A DNA stretch of 64,000 bases from Flavobacterium franklandianum (GCF_007097365.1 NZ_VJZR01000007.1:95930-159929), one strand, 5' to 3'; positions 53,451-62,516 are shown, numbered from the stretch's first letter. Numbers and translations: made by a program. Notes: generated from the letters alone by a model not told the origin.

Positions 53451-53684
53451 CTAAATTTTTATAAAAGATGTATAATCAAATAGATTATCTTCTTGCGCTT
53501 TTACAGAACACCCACAGGCTCTATTGTAAAATTCTTGTTCCAATCGAATGGCAACCTCATAAATAGACATGGCTTTTTTCTGACTACATTTTGCATTACT
53601 ATTGTTACTATCAATTGAATCTTGATTTTCTGCTAAAGCTTTTTGTGTTTGAGTTGCTTTAAATAAGTTTGAAATAGCTGTCAT
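53451..53684 (-). CDS. Small hypothetical protein with two cysteines
   Basis: 77 residues: a Gln/Asn/Ser-rich helical N-terminus (LFKATQTQKALAENQDSIDS) and a C-terminal region RLEQEFYNRACGCSVKAQED with CGC. No family known. It opens an operon of three genes under stress-element promoter 5, which starts 43 bp upstream. Confidence 0.6.
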   Translation of the reverse strand: MTAISNLFKATQTQKALAENQDSIDSNNSNAKCSQKKAMSIYEVAIRLEQEFYNRACGCSVKAQEDNLFDYTSFIKI

Positions 53685-53726
53685 TTTATAATTTTGTTTT
53701 GTCGAAAATGAGTTTTCCCGACTTTA

Positions 53727-53791
53727 CAAAGATGAACAGCTATCTTACTGCAAATGTTATATAACTTTTGCAATAAGTTACAATATTTACA
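53727..53791 (-). promoter_or_regulatory. Stress-element promoter 5 (53684 operon)
   Basis: Minus strand: element 53755-53791 (TGTAAATATTGTAACTT ... AAAGTTATATAACA), 20 bp, -7 box CATCTTTG at 53727-53734, 43 bp before ATG 53684. Confidence 0.8.
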
Positions 53792-53825
53792 TATTTTAAA
53801 ATCAATTTATATAGTTGATAATGCC

Positions 53826-54047
53826 TTAATTCTTATTGCTAGAACCCTTAACGACGAGAAAACCTCCAATTGCAATTATGATTACTCCAACAATAGGAGC
53901 CCACTGAACAGGATGATTTTGTTCTTTGTTTATCTGAATCGGACCTATATCAACTACTTTTTCGGTCGAGACATAATTGAAACCCGTGTAGATGGTCATA
54001 ACAATTCCAATTATAATCAATGCTATTCCAATACTTTTTGTTTTCAT
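53826..54047 (-). CDS. Small two-helix membrane protein, DUF3185-like
   Basis: 73 residues: membrane helices SIGIALIIIGIVMTIYTGF and WAPIVGVIIIAIGGFLVVKG flank a segment VVDIGPIQINKEQNHPVQ. The DIGPIQINKE pattern resembles the DUF3185 family. Function unknown. Its start overlaps the MlaD stop by 4 bp, making it the last gene of the Mla operon. Confidence 0.65.
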   Translation of the reverse strand: MKTKSIGIALIIIGIVMTIYTGFNYVSTEKVVDIGPIQINKEQNHPVQWAPIVGVIIIAIGGFLVVKGSSNKN

Positions 54048-54949
54048 TTTTTCTCTATTTTTATAACATTAGATTCCTGTTGTTTTTCTAAATCTTCTTG
54101 TTTTTGTATGTCTTTTTCTAAATCTTCATCTTCTTTATTTTCCTCTTTATTCTCTTGGGCTTTTTTCTTTTTATTGAAATAACCTCTTAACAAAAAATTA
54201 TGTTTTGCCGCTTCCATGATTTCGTTCAGCTGTTTCGATCCTGCCTCCAGATTAGACATTGTCGAATCTACTTTTGTACCCAATCGTTCATCGCTAACTA
54301 CTTTTGAAAGAAGCCCTTTTCCGTTGTTCATACTTGTTGTAAATCTGGAAAATTCCTTGGTACTGATCTCCAAATTGACAAGTGTTTTTTCCAAGCTATT
54401 GGCAAATTCCTTGTCACTCATCAATTTTGATAAAGTGCCGTCACCGTTATTCATATTATAAGTAAATTGAGCCAATTGAGCGGTAATAATTCCTGCATTG
54501 TCCACACTGGTTTTTACACTTTTCATCAAATCTTCTATTTCAATTGCACTTTTCGATTTGATAAAGTCGTTGTCCTTCACGGTTTCATTAGATGTTGTTC
54601 CTGGTGAAATAGTCATCACTTTGTCACCCATTAATCCATCGGAACCAATACTGGCCATTGCATCTTTTTTAATGTATTTCTGAACGTCTTCTTCCATCAA
54701 TAAAACTACCAAAACAGTAGAGTCGTTTAGAATTTCGATTTCACTAATAGTTCCTATATTTATCCCTGAAAAACGAACGTTGTTTCCCACTTTTAAACCA
54801 CTTACGGTTTTAAATTTGGATTTCAAATGAAAGGTATCTCCAAACAAATTTTGCTGTTTCCCAACAAAATAAATAGTGATGATGAAAAGGAGTATTCCAA
54901 TAATTACAAACATTCCCAATTTCCAATTCGATTCAGTATTTTTATTCAT
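54044..54949 (-). CDS. mlaD: MlaD family (MCE) lipid transport protein
   Basis: 301 residues. N-terminal membrane helix WKLGMFVIIGILLFIITIYF, then an MCE domain near 35-125 (FKTVSGLKVGNNVRFSGINI, DAMASIGSDGLMGDKVMTIS). The remainder is helical with two copies of MNNGDGTLSKLMSDKEFANS-like repeats and a C-terminal Glu/Lys-rich tail. MlaD sits in the periplasm and passes phospholipid between the membranes. It follows mlaF by 18 bp. Confidence 0.85.
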   Translation of the reverse strand: MNKNTESNWKLGMFVIIGILLFIITIYFVGKQQNLFGDTFHLKSKFKTVSGLKVGNNVRFSGINIGTISEIEILNDSTVLVVLLMEEDVQKYIKKDAMASIGSDGLMGDKVMTISPGTTSNETVKDNDFIKSKSAIEIEDLMKSVKTSVDNAGIITAQLAQFTYNMNNGDGTLSKLMSDKEFANSLEKTLVNLEISTKEFSRFTTSMNNGKGLLSKVVSDERLGTKVDSTMSNLEAGSKQLNEIMEAAKHNFLLRGYFNKKKKAQENKEENKEDEDLEKDIQKQEDLEKQQESNVIKIEKK

Positions 54950-54967
54950 AATTTTAATTATTTTTTG

Positions 54968-55702
54968 TTAAATAAAAAAGGAATGCACCCATTCGTCCTT
55001 ACTTTTTTCTAATTCTACATAAGTACCTTCGGCATTTATTTGCCCTTCTTTCAGGATCAAAATTCGGTTGCCAGTCATTTTGGCGCAAGCCATATCATGG
55101 GTAATGATGATGGAGCTTGTTTTGTATTTTTTTTGCACAGACAGTATCAATTCGCTGATTTCCCTGGAGGTAATAGTGTCTAAACCTGAAGTAGGTTCGT
55201 CATACAAAATAATCTTAGGCTTGATGATTATGGCTCGTGCCAATGCGATTCTTTTTTTCATTCCGCCCGATAATTCCGCCGGCATTTTGTCAATGGCTTC
55301 CGCTAATCCCACGCTTTCCAAGGCTTCTATAATTTTAATTTCGATTTCCTCTTCTGCTAAATTTTGAGTGTGATGTTTCAAAGTAAACGTCAGATTTTGA
55401 CGAACAGACATTGAATCATATAAAGCGCCATTTTGAAACATAAAACCTATGCTCATCCTGATATAGTTGAGATCATCATTATTTAAAGTAGTAACTTCTT
55501 CGTCAAAAATTTGAATTTTTCCTTTGTCGGCTTGGACTAATCCCACCAAACATTTTATGGTTACTGATTTGCCAGATCCAGAACGTCCCAGAATAACCAA
55601 ATTTTCTCCATCGTTTACCGTGAGATTTATTCCTTTTAAAACTTCATTTTTGCCAAATGATTTATACAAATTGCTAATGGCTATAATAGGTTTTGCTTTC
55701 AT
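54968..55702 (-). CDS. mlaF: Mla-type ABC transporter ATP-binding protein
   Basis: 244 residues, Mkl/MlaF ATPase. Walker A ILGRSGSGKSVTIKCL near residue 34, the signature LSGGMKKRIALARAI, Walker B ILYDEPTSGLD and the switch ITHDMACAK. It powers the lipid transporter with MlaE and MlaD. It lies 4 bp from mlaE and 18 bp from mlaD. Confidence 0.9.
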   Translation of the reverse strand: MKAKPIIAISNLYKSFGKNEVLKGINLTVNDGENLVILGRSGSGKSVTIKCLVGLVQADKGKIQIFDEEVTTLNNDDLNYIRMSIGFMFQNGALYDSMSVRQNLTFTLKHHTQNLAEEEIEIKIIEALESVGLAEAIDKMPAELSGGMKKRIALARAIIIKPKIILYDEPTSGLDTITSREISELILSVQKKYKTSSIIITHDMACAKMTGNRILILKEGQINAEGTYVELEKSKDEWVHSFFI

Positions 55703-55706
55703 AGTC

Positions 55707-56465
55707 TTAGAAAAATAAATCGGTTAACTGAACGGCCATCATATCGATAATAAATACAGAAAGTGAAGCTGCAACAACTGCTTCGTTTGCCGCAATTCCT
55801 ACACTTGCTGTTCCGTTTGAAGCATTAAAGCCTTTGTAAGAGCCTATTAATCCTATAAAAAAACCAAAGAAAAAGGTTTTGATAACAGCAGGAAAAAAAT
55901 CTAAAAATTCAAGATGTTCCAACACATCCGAGAAATAACGGAACAAAGTCATACTGCCGTGAATGTTGTAGCCTACATAACCTCCGTAAATACCAATAAA
56001 ATCGGCATAAATTACCAAAAGAGGCACCATAAGTGTAGTGGCTAAAATTCGGGTGACTACTAAATATTTATAAGGATTTATGGCCGAAACTTCCATCGCA
56101 TCGATTTGCTCGGTTACTTTCATCGAACCCAATTCGGCTCCAATTCCTGAAGCAATTTTTCCGGCACAAATTAGAGCTGTAACCACCGGAGCAATTTCCC
56201 TAATTAAGGACAACGAAACCATACTGGGCAACCAAGATTCGGCTCCAAATTTTAACAAAGTTGGACGAGATTGAATGGTCAAAACCAACCCCATAATAAA
56301 TCCTGTTATACTTATTAAAGGCAATGTTTTGTATCCAACGACAAAACACTGCCGGATAAATTCTCTGAATTGAAATGGGGGTTTGAAAAGTTCTTTAAAA
56401 AATCTCAAGGTAAATTGGGTTACATTACCCGCATCATTAAATATATTTTTTAGATATAGAGTCAA
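55707..56465 (-). CDS. mlaE: MlaE family ABC transporter permease
   Basis: 252 residues, with the MlaE signature: LPLISITGFIMGLVLTIQSR, MVSLSLIREIAPVVTALICA with GKIASGIGAELGSMKVTEQI just after, and EALSVINPYKYLVV-like DAMEVSAINPYKYLVVTRI. About five membrane helices. The MlaE-F-D-membrane protein order is an operon on the minus strand, and its promoter carries stress element 6. Confidence 0.9.
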   Translation of the reverse strand: MTLYLKNIFNDAGNVTQFTLRFFKELFKPPFQFREFIRQCFVVGYKTLPLISITGFIMGLVLTIQSRPTLLKFGAESWLPSMVSLSLIREIAPVVTALICAGKIASGIGAELGSMKVTEQIDAMEVSAINPYKYLVVTRILATTLMVPLLVIYADFIGIYGGYVGYNIHGSMTLFRYFSDVLEHLEFLDFFPAVIKTFFFGFFIGLIGSYKGFNASNGTASVGIAANEAVVAASLSVFIIDMMAVQLTDLFF

Positions 56466-56512
56466 AATAGTACATATTTATATTACACTAAATAGTTTCA
56501 GTTTTTAAGAAG

Positions 56513-56577
56513 TAAAGATGAGTGATTAGCCAACAATAAATGTTATAAAACTTTGGAGATAAGTTACATTATTTACT
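56513..56577 (-). promoter_or_regulatory. Stress-element promoter 6 (mlaEFD)
   Basis: Minus strand: element 56541-56577 (AGTAAATAATGTAACTT ... AAAGTTTTATAACA), 20 bp, -7 box CATCTTTA at 56513-56520, 48 bp before ATG 56465. Confidence 0.75.
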
Positions 56578-56640
56578 GTTTTTAGATACCAAAACGAATC
56601 AAGAGTAGAGCGAAACAGTTCTTTTTCTGCACCAAATCTC

Positions 56641-56732
56641 AAAGGTTTTTAAAACAGTTTGGCGTTACAACCGAAGGTTTTGGTATCAAGCCAATCAATT
56701 TATGACCTGCAAGCGTACCGAGAAGCACAAAC
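56641..56732 (+). repeat. Left direct repeat flanking the AraC/TonB module
   Basis: AGGTTTTTAAAACAGTTTGG ... TATCAAGCCAATCAATTTA, CCTGCAAGCGTACCGAG, AAGCACAAACA. A ~70 percent matching copy in the same orientation lies at 60363-60458. The rest of the 323-bp gap is promoter 6 (minus) and unremarkable sequence. Confidence 0.65.
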
Positions 56733-56788
56733 AGCGGATTAAACGACTAAATTTTTACTACATTTGCTCAAAAAGCTTAAATAAAACA

Positions 56789-57814
56789 ATGCTCTACACA
56801 ATTCAAATCATTGCTTTAATACAAGGAATTTTTGTTCTTTTTATCTTGTTTACAAATCGGAAAGATTACAAAAAAACTACTTTCTGGTTGCTTTTTGGAA
56901 CTTTAATCTCTGTTTTGCTTTATATATTGGGTGATGACAAAAACAATCTGTTTGTTGAAAATACAGATTGGTTTCTTTTTGATAACACATTATTTGTGAC
57001 CTTTCTTTTTTTGTTTTTCAAGTATTACAAAAGCGAAAGAGAAAAATTTATAAAATCCAACTATCTATTTTTTCTTCCCAACATTTTTTATTTAATTACG
57101 GAAGTACTTGAAATAATAGTACCTAAAGAAAACTTGAATATTGAAATTCTGGAAGTGCTTTTGGAATTAACTTTTGCGATTTATCTAGTCTTAATTTTAC
57201 ATTCCGTTTTTACAGATAAAAGAAGAATTTGGATCACTTATTTTGTTATTCCAATTGTTATTTTATTTGTGTTTTCTTGTATAAATGATATTCTTAAAAT
57301 AATTGGATTAAAAGAATTGTCTTTTTTTAGCAATCAAAATTTTAATTCCTATCTTTTGTTAATTGTCGCATTTTTATTCTATTTTATTTCTTTTAAATTA
57401 TTAAGTAACGGGGGAGATATTTTGCCAAAAAACGAAATAAGCAAATACAAAAATTCAAATCTGAACACAAAACGTATTGAACAATATAAGACTGATTTAA
57501 TTAATTCGATGGAAATGGACAGATTATACTTAAATGGAAAATTATCCATTCAAGATGTTTCAGACCAACTCAATATTCCAAAACAGTATATTTCAGAAGT
57601 TTTAAATGAGCATATGAAGACCAATTTTCAAGACTTTATCAATAAATACAGAGTCGAAGAATTTATAAAACGCTTAAAAAAAGACCAAAATAATCAATTT
57701 ACACTTTTAGGAATTGCCACGGAGGTAGGTTTCAATTCTAAATCTTCTTTTTATGCTATATTTAAGAAAATCAAAGGTATAACACCTACTCAATTTAAAA
57801 AAGAACTTGCATAA
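56789..57814 (+). CDS. AraC family regulator with N-terminal membrane domain
   Basis: 341 residues from ATG 56789 (MLYTIQIIALIQG). Residues ~1-230 contain six or seven hydrophobic segments (FLFLFFKYYKS, TYFVIPIVILFVFSCIN, LLLIVAFLFYFISFKLLSN), a 7TM-type sensory domain. The C-terminal ~100 residues are an AraC-type HTH pair (NGKLSIQDVSDQLNIPKQYI, SEVLNEHMKTNFQDFINKYR, FTLLGIATEVGFNSKSSFYA with FKKIKGITPTQFKKE). It probably controls the TonB receptor gene 98 bp downstream. The ORF extends upstream to 56702 through the direct repeat, which is not likely coding. Confidence 0.85.
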   Translation: MLYTIQIIALIQGIFVLFILFTNRKDYKKTTFWLLFGTLISVLLYILGDDKNNLFVENTDWFLFDNTLFVTFLFLFFKYYKSEREKFIKSNYLFFLPNIFYLITEVLEIIVPKENLNIEILEVLLELTFAIYLVLILHSVFTDKRRIWITYFVIPIVILFVFSCINDILKIIGLKELSFFSNQNFNSYLLLIVAFLFYFISFKLLSNGGDILPKNEISKYKNSNLNTKRIEQYKTDLINSMEMDRLYLNGKLSIQDVSDQLNIPKQYISEVLNEHMKTNFQDFINKYRVEEFIKRLKKDQNNQFTLLGIATEVGFNSKSSFYAIFKKIKGITPTQFKKELA

Positions 57815-57912
57815 AAGAACTAATTTGTACAAATAAATTATTATGCACTTGTCTTTTTTTATTTACTAGTCGTTTCTTACGTTCTTTGTAAAATAATTTA
57901 AAAATTATAAAA

Positions 57913-60336
57913 ATGTCACTACAAAAAGCATCAAAAAAAGTACTGTTTTTTTTGATTTTTCAACTTTTATTTTTTTCTATCTCAAACGCACAAACAAGCG
58001 TAACCGTTTCGGGAATTATAAAAGACCAAAACACCAAATCAGTTTTATCTTTTGTGAATGTAGTTTTGAAAACTGAAAAAGATAGCAGTTTTGTATTCGG
58101 TACAGTTACCAATAAAGAAGGACGATTTTCAGTATTAAAAATAAAATCTGGAAACTACTATTTAGAAGTTTCATACGTTGGTTATACTACAAAAAAGCAA
58201 CCTTTATTTATCGGAAATCTAACAGAATTTTTAGATGTCAAAACTATTGAAATAGAAGAAAAATCAACTTCATTGCAAGAAGTTGTTGTAACAGGGAAAA
58301 CAGCCGAGATAAGTAAGGAAATGGATAAGAAAACATTTTCTTTGAAAGACAATATTAGTCAAAATGGTGGTTCGGTTTTACAAGCAATGCAAAATCTGCC
58401 AAGTGTTACAGTTCAAGATGGGAAAGTACTACTACGTGGAAACGACAAAGTAACAGTGTTAATTGACGGTAAACAAACGGCATTGACAGGTTTTGGCAAT
58501 CAAACAGGTTTAGATAATATTCCTGCATCTGCCATTGAAAAAATTGAAATTATCAACAATCCTTCAGCCAAATATGATGCAAATGGAAACGCAGGAATTA
58601 TCAATATTATTTACAAAAAAAACAAAAAAGATGGTTTTAATGGAAAGGTTGGTTTTACAACAGGTTTAGGTTCACTTTGGGTGCGAAAAGAAAACTTACC
58701 AACCATAAGGCCACAATTTACTTTTACCCCAAAGTTAAATCCAAGCGTTTCACTTAATTACAAAAAAGACAAAATCAATGTCTTTTTTCAAGGCGATTAT
58801 TTATATACTGAAACGCTGAACAAAAATGAATTTGTAACACGAAATTACGACAATGGCGACGTAATTAATTCACAATTAAAGCGTAACCGAAGCACACATT
58901 TTACGACATTCAAAAGTGGTTTTGATTATGCAATTAACGACCAAAATTCTTTGACTATTTCAGGACTTTTTGGAAGTGAAAAAATAATTGACAGAGGCGA
59001 CCAACCATTTTTTAATAGTGATTTTTCACAACGTGACAGACTTTGGCAGTTTTTAGAAGATGAATTAAAAACAACCATAATGGCAACTGCCAGCTATCAG
59101 CACAAATTTGCAGCAGCAGGGCATTTGCTAAATATTGGTTTAAATTACACTTTTCACAGAGAAGATGAAAAATATTTTTACGACAATTATTTGCCAACTT
59201 CCACAGGAACGGATGCTTTTAAATTATTGTCAGACGAACAAGTTTATGATTTTAATTTTGACTACATAAAACCACTTAAATACGGCCGAATTGAAACAGG
59301 AATAAAACTTCGTAACAGAAATATACCAACAAATATGCAATTTATTCCAGGTGTAAATTCAGTTTTAGACACTAATGCAGGTGGTTGGGCAACTTACAAA
59401 GAATTAATTCCTGCCGTTTATGGAAATTACATTTTTGAAAACAAAAAATGGGAAGCCGAATTAGGTTTAAGAATTGAGTATGTAAAAATTCAATATGACG
59501 TTAATCCTAATCATATAGCATATCAAAGTGATGGTTATAATTATACCCAACCGTTCCCAAATTTACGTTTTGCATACAAAATTAACGACAATAATAAAGT
59601 TTCTGTTTTCTACAACCGAAGAGTTGACCGACCTAATGAAGTTGATATTCGTATTTTTCCAAAATATGATGATGCAGAAATTATAAAAGTTGGTAATCCT
59701 GCATTGCGACCACAATTTACCAATTTGATAGAATTGGGATATAAAAAAAGTTGGGAAAAAGGAAGTTTATACAACGCTATTTATCACCGATTTGCGGATG
59801 GTACAATTACAAGGATTTCAAGTACTGTTCCACCAAGTAATTTAATTTATGCAACATTTCAAAACGTAAATAAAAGTTACAACACAGGAATTGAAATGGT
59901 TTTAGCACAAGAAATTTCTAAATTGTACGCATTCAATATTAATTTAAACGCATATAGAAATCAAATTGATGCATTTACAGTTGAAAATAAATATCCTACT
60001 ACACATACATTTTCAGCTGACAAACAAGAAATATATTCAGGAAACATAAAATTGAACCATACGCTTCATTTTCCTAAAAATATAGATTTACAATTATCAA
60101 CCATTTATTTAGTACCCGATATTATTCCACAAGGAAAAATTAAATCTAGGTTTTCATTAGACCTTGGACTAAAAAAAGCAATTCAAAAAGGAAAAGGCGA
60201 ACTCTTTTTTAACGCATCAGATTTGCTAAACACAATGATAATCAAAAAAGAAATCAACGGACAAGGTTTTAACTATACTAGTAATGACTTTTATGAAACA
60301 CAGGTAATAAGATTTGGATATAGTTATAAATTTTGA
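57913..60336 (+). CDS. TonB-dependent receptor (outer membrane beta-barrel family)
   Basis: 807 residues. Signal peptide VLFFLIFQLLFFSISNAQTS, a CarboxypepD_reg-like domain (VSGIIKDQNTKSVLSFVNVV to YVGYTTKKQP), a plug with LQAMQNLPSVTVQDGKVLLR and NPSAKYDANGNAGIINII near 200-230, and an outer membrane protein beta-barrel family domain to a C-terminal YSYKF. The plug motifs match Flavobacteriia TonB receptors. The ligand is unknown. No SusD partner follows, and its regulator is the AraC gene upstream. Confidence 0.9.
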   Translation: MSLQKASKKVLFFLIFQLLFFSISNAQTSVTVSGIIKDQNTKSVLSFVNVVLKTEKDSSFVFGTVTNKEGRFSVLKIKSGNYYLEVSYVGYTTKKQPLFIGNLTEFLDVKTIEIEEKSTSLQEVVVTGKTAEISKEMDKKTFSLKDNISQNGGSVLQAMQNLPSVTVQDGKVLLRGNDKVTVLIDGKQTALTGFGNQTGLDNIPASAIEKIEIINNPSAKYDANGNAGIINIIYKKNKKDGFNGKVGFTTGLGSLWVRKENLPTIRPQFTFTPKLNPSVSLNYKKDKINVFFQGDYLYTETLNKNEFVTRNYDNGDVINSQLKRNRSTHFTTFKSGFDYAINDQNSLTISGLFGSEKIIDRGDQPFFNSDFSQRDRLWQFLEDELKTTIMATASYQHKFAAAGHLLNIGLNYTFHREDEKYFYDNYLPTSTGTDAFKLLSDEQVYDFNFDYIKPLKYGRIETGIKLRNRNIPTNMQFIPGVNSVLDTNAGGWATYKELIPAVYGNYIFENKKWEAELGLRIEYVKIQYDVNPNHIAYQSDGYNYTQPFPNLRFAYKINDNNKVSVFYNRRVDRPNEVDIRIFPKYDDAEIIKVGNPALRPQFTNLIELGYKKSWEKGSLYNAIYHRFADGTITRISSTVPPSNLIYATFQNVNKSYNTGIEMVLAQEISKLYAFNINLNAYRNQIDAFTVENKYPTTHTFSADKQEIYSGNIKLNHTLHFPKNIDLQLSTIYLVPDIIPQGKIKSRFSLDLGLKKAIQKGKGELFFNASDLLNTMIIKKEINGQGFNYTSNDFYETQVIRFGYSYKF

Positions 60337-60362
60337 TAAAAAATAGACTGAAAAAACGCCCG

Positions 60363-60458
60363 CAAGTTTTTAAAAAAGTTTGTCTCCATAAGCGCTGCTT
60401 TTTGCTATCAATCCAATCAATTAATTTGTCACATGCAAGCGTGCAGAGCTAAACAAAC
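60363..60458 (+). repeat. Right direct repeat flanking the AraC/TonB module
   Basis: CAAGTTTTTAAAAAAGTTTG ... TATCAATCCAATCAATTAAT, CATGCAAGCGTGCAGAGC, TAAACAAACA. It matches 56641-56732 in order and orientation. Confidence 0.65.
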
Positions 60459-60460
60459 AA

Positions 60461-60492
60461 CAAAAAAAAGCGACTGTCTCTGTAAGACAGCC
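60461..60492 (-). terminator. Terminator after dps
   Basis: GGCTGTCT / AGACAGTC stem on the minus strand followed by eight T, 38 bp after the dps stop. Confidence 0.8.
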
Positions 60493-60529
60493 GACAACTA
60501 AAAAAAACAATTTTATCAAAAAATTTAGT

Positions 60530-61003
60530 TTAACCCAGATATCTTCTCAAAATCCAGGCAATAGTTTCGTGTTGTTGCATGATTCCCGTGAGCAAATCGG
60601 CAGTTCCGGCATCATGATTTTCATCGGTACTGATGTCGATATCTTTTCGCAATTCAGCAATTAGTGATTCGTGATCCGATAAAAGTTCTGTGAGCATTGT
60701 TTTCTGAATAGGGTATTGGTCAGGATGCTCGACTATTCGAGATAGGAGTGTAAATTCGTTCATCGTTCCAATGGTTTTTCCGCCAAGCTTACCAATACGT
60801 TCTGCAACTGAATCTATAATTGCTTCCAGTTCCGTGTATTGCGATTCGAAAAGCTTATGTAATTCCATAAAACTTCCCCCAGCAACATTCCAATGAAATT
60901 TTCTGGTTTTGACGTATAGTATCATTTCATCTGACAAAACAACGGAAAGCAATTTGTTTGCACCATGCAAATGATCTTCGGTAATTCCAATTTTAGGGAT
61001 CAT
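60530..61003 (-). CDS. dps: Dps family DNA-binding / ferritin-like protein
   Basis: 157 residues. The Dps ferroxidase residues are present: KTRKFHWNVAGGSFMELHKL (His, His) and FESQYTELEAIIDSVAERIG (Asp, Glu), with the LGGKTIGTMNEF stretch after. The dodecameric Dps stores iron using hydrogen peroxide and protects DNA in stationary phase. It begins MIPKIGITEDHL with no long Lys-rich tail. Its leader, to the promoter at 61368, is ~360 bp and contains three 104-bp tandem repeats. Confidence 0.9.
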   Translation of the reverse strand: MIPKIGITEDHLHGANKLLSVVLSDEMILYVKTRKFHWNVAGGSFMELHKLFESQYTELEAIIDSVAERIGKLGGKTIGTMNEFTLLSRIVEHPDQYPIQKTMLTELLSDHESLIAELRKDIDISTDENHDAGTADLLTGIMQQHETIAWILRRYLG

Positions 61004-61056
61004 ACTATTTTTATTTTATATTTTTTTGCAATACTTAAAAAACATCAACATCATTT

Positions 61057-61332
61057 GTTAGTACCAAAAATTTTATTCTTGGTGAGGTGCTTCTTCTCTT
61101 GACTAAACGACATTGATTATTTTTTTAAACACTTACTTTTTAAAATCCTCAATGGTATCTGTTAGTACCAAAAAATTTATTATTGGTGAGGTGCTTCTTC
61201 TCTTGACTAAACAACATTGATTATTTTTTTCAACACTTACTTTTTAAAATCCCCAATGGTATCTGTTAGTACCAAAAATTTTATTCTTGGTGAGGAGCTT
61301 CTTCTCTTGACTAAACAACATTGATTATTTTA
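61057..61332 (-). repeat. Three tandem 104-bp repeats in the dps leader
   Basis: Units start at 61057, 61161 and 61265 (period exactly 104 bp) with GTTAGTACCAAAAATTTTAT and contain TTGGTGAGGTGCTTCTTCTC, then TTGACTAAACAACATTGATT and TACTTTTTAAAATCC. On the minus strand each has an ATG (61113, 61217, 61321) opening a 20-, 22- or 25-codon ORF with core FSQEKKHLTKNK and FFGTNRYH. Differences between units are mostly amino-acid-changing, so coding is doubtful. The rest of the 415-bp gap is the promoter 61368-61432. Confidence 0.85.
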
Positions 61333-61367
61333 ATTTAGAAATTAATCGCTATTAATTTTCTATAGAG

Positions 61368-61432
61368 TAAAATTCTAAAAAATTGAGGATTAATTTGTTA
61401 TATAACTTTTGGTAAAACTTATATAATTCCTA
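61368..61432 (-). promoter_or_regulatory. Stress-element promoter 7 (dps)
   Basis: Minus strand: element 61396-61432 (... AAAGTTATATAACA is intact, the distal half reads TATAAGTTTTACCAAAAG), 20 bp, -7-like GAATTTTA at 61368-61375. Its distal half overlaps the last codons of the upstream gene (stop at 61419). Confidence 0.65.
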
Positions 61433-62516
61433 CTTTATGCATTTTAACACCTTCTATTCGAATACTTGATTTTAATTTACTTTTTCTAGAAACCTCCATT
61501 TTATCACTACTTTTTTGGGGTTTATGGCTCAACTGTTTTTCCATAGTAAGTCTCGCCATTAAATAGCTCACGGTTGATTCGGCGCCTTGATTCAAATTGA
61601 TGTACGTATCTTCTAAACCGTCATAACAGCCTCCTGTGCAAGGATTGTAAATAATTTGTTTCAAATGGTTGTTTCCTAAAAACCAGCTAAATCCAATTTT
61701 CATTTTGTTTAAATACTTATCTTCTTTGAAAACAGTGTAGAATTTACTCAGCGCCAGTATAGTATAAGCCACGTCTATGGGCTGTTCTCCACCTACTTTT
61801 TCGTGATTTACTATTTCTCCTTTTTTTAACCAACCCTGATTTGAGATGACTCTTATTTGGTCGTTTCTATATATTTTGGTCAATAAAAAGTCAAAAGATT
61901 TCTTTGCAATTTCCTTATAACTATATTCGCCAGTGGCCAAATAGGCGCACAACATTGCTTCTGGCAAAATGCTATTGGCATACGTAAGATAGCTCTCGAA
62001 CCAGAACCAGTTGTCTTTTGACTCGTGTTTGTACATTTGCACTAATCTATTGGCAAAATGCTGCAATAAATCTAAATTATGAATCGAATTGTTATTCAAA
62101 TTGCTATAATAAATCCCTTTTATAATGAACGCCATAGCTCTAGTAGAATGTATTTCACGAACCTGAATTAATGCAATTTGAAGGGTTAAAAACGCTTTTT
62201 CAAATAATTCTATTGGCAATAAATCCCCTATCGAAATGAGGTATCCCAAAGCCCAAATGGCTCTGCCATTGGCATCGTCTAGGTTTTCGCTGTTTTGTTT
62301 GGTAAACTCTTTAGTATCATCGACATAATTCAAGAAATATCCATCCGATTGAAAACATAATTTTATAAAGTTGTAATAACGTTCGATGTATTCTAAATCT
62401 ACTGCATCATTTGTCAATTCATAATGCTGGCACATCGCGACCAAAGCTCTTGAATTGTCGTCTAATGTATAACCTGAATCTAAATCGGGCTGATTGATTA
62501 CCGAAAACTGAAGCAT
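61419..62516 (-). CDS. Glycosyl-hydrolase-like alpha/alpha domain protein, N-terminus missing
   Basis: 365 residues from ATG 62516. Alpha/alpha-toroid-like repeats: LDSGYTLDDNSRALVAMCQH, NLDDANGRAIWALGYLI, YLTYANSILPEAMLCAYLAT, GGEQPIDVAYTILALSKFYT and CYDGLEDTYINLNQGAESTV, as in the C-terminal domain of large two-domain glycosyltransferases of Bacteroidota. In-frame sequence with homologous look (KINLNHLKNLTTPFG) continues upstream of 62516 with no start codon before the promoter element, so the protein seems cut from a bigger one. Function not certain. Confidence 0.7.
   Translation of the reverse strand: MLQFSVINQPDLDSGYTLDDNSRALVAMCQHYELTNDAVDLEYIERYYNFIKLCFQSDGYFLNYVDDTKEFTKQNSENLDDANGRAIWALGYLISIGDLLPIELFEKAFLTLQIALIQVREIHSTRAMAFIIKGIYYSNLNNNSIHNLDLLQHFANRLVQMYKHESKDNWFWFESYLTYANSILPEAMLCAYLATGEYSYKEIAKKSFDFLLTKIYRNDQIRVISNQGWLKKGEIVNHEKVGGEQPIDVAYTILALSKFYTVFKEDKYLNKMKIGFSWFLGNNHLKQIIYNPCTGGCYDGLEDTYINLNQGAESTVSYLMARLTMEKQLSHKPQKSSDKMEVSRKSKLKSSIRIEGVKMHKVGII

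Noticed and set aside
53754..54182. 142-residue plus-strand ORF
   Set aside because: It is antisense to mlaD and the small membrane protein and starts in stress element 5; its composition (SSSSLFSS) is a shadow of the Glu/Lys-rich tail.
57815..57912. Promoter of the TonB receptor
   Set aside because: A TTCTTTG box is present near 57880 but no -33 TTG at 19-20 bp, so I did not list it.
61057..61332. Tandem repeats as a CRISPR array
   Set aside because: The whole 104-bp unit is repeated with no variable spacers, there are only three units and no cas genes.
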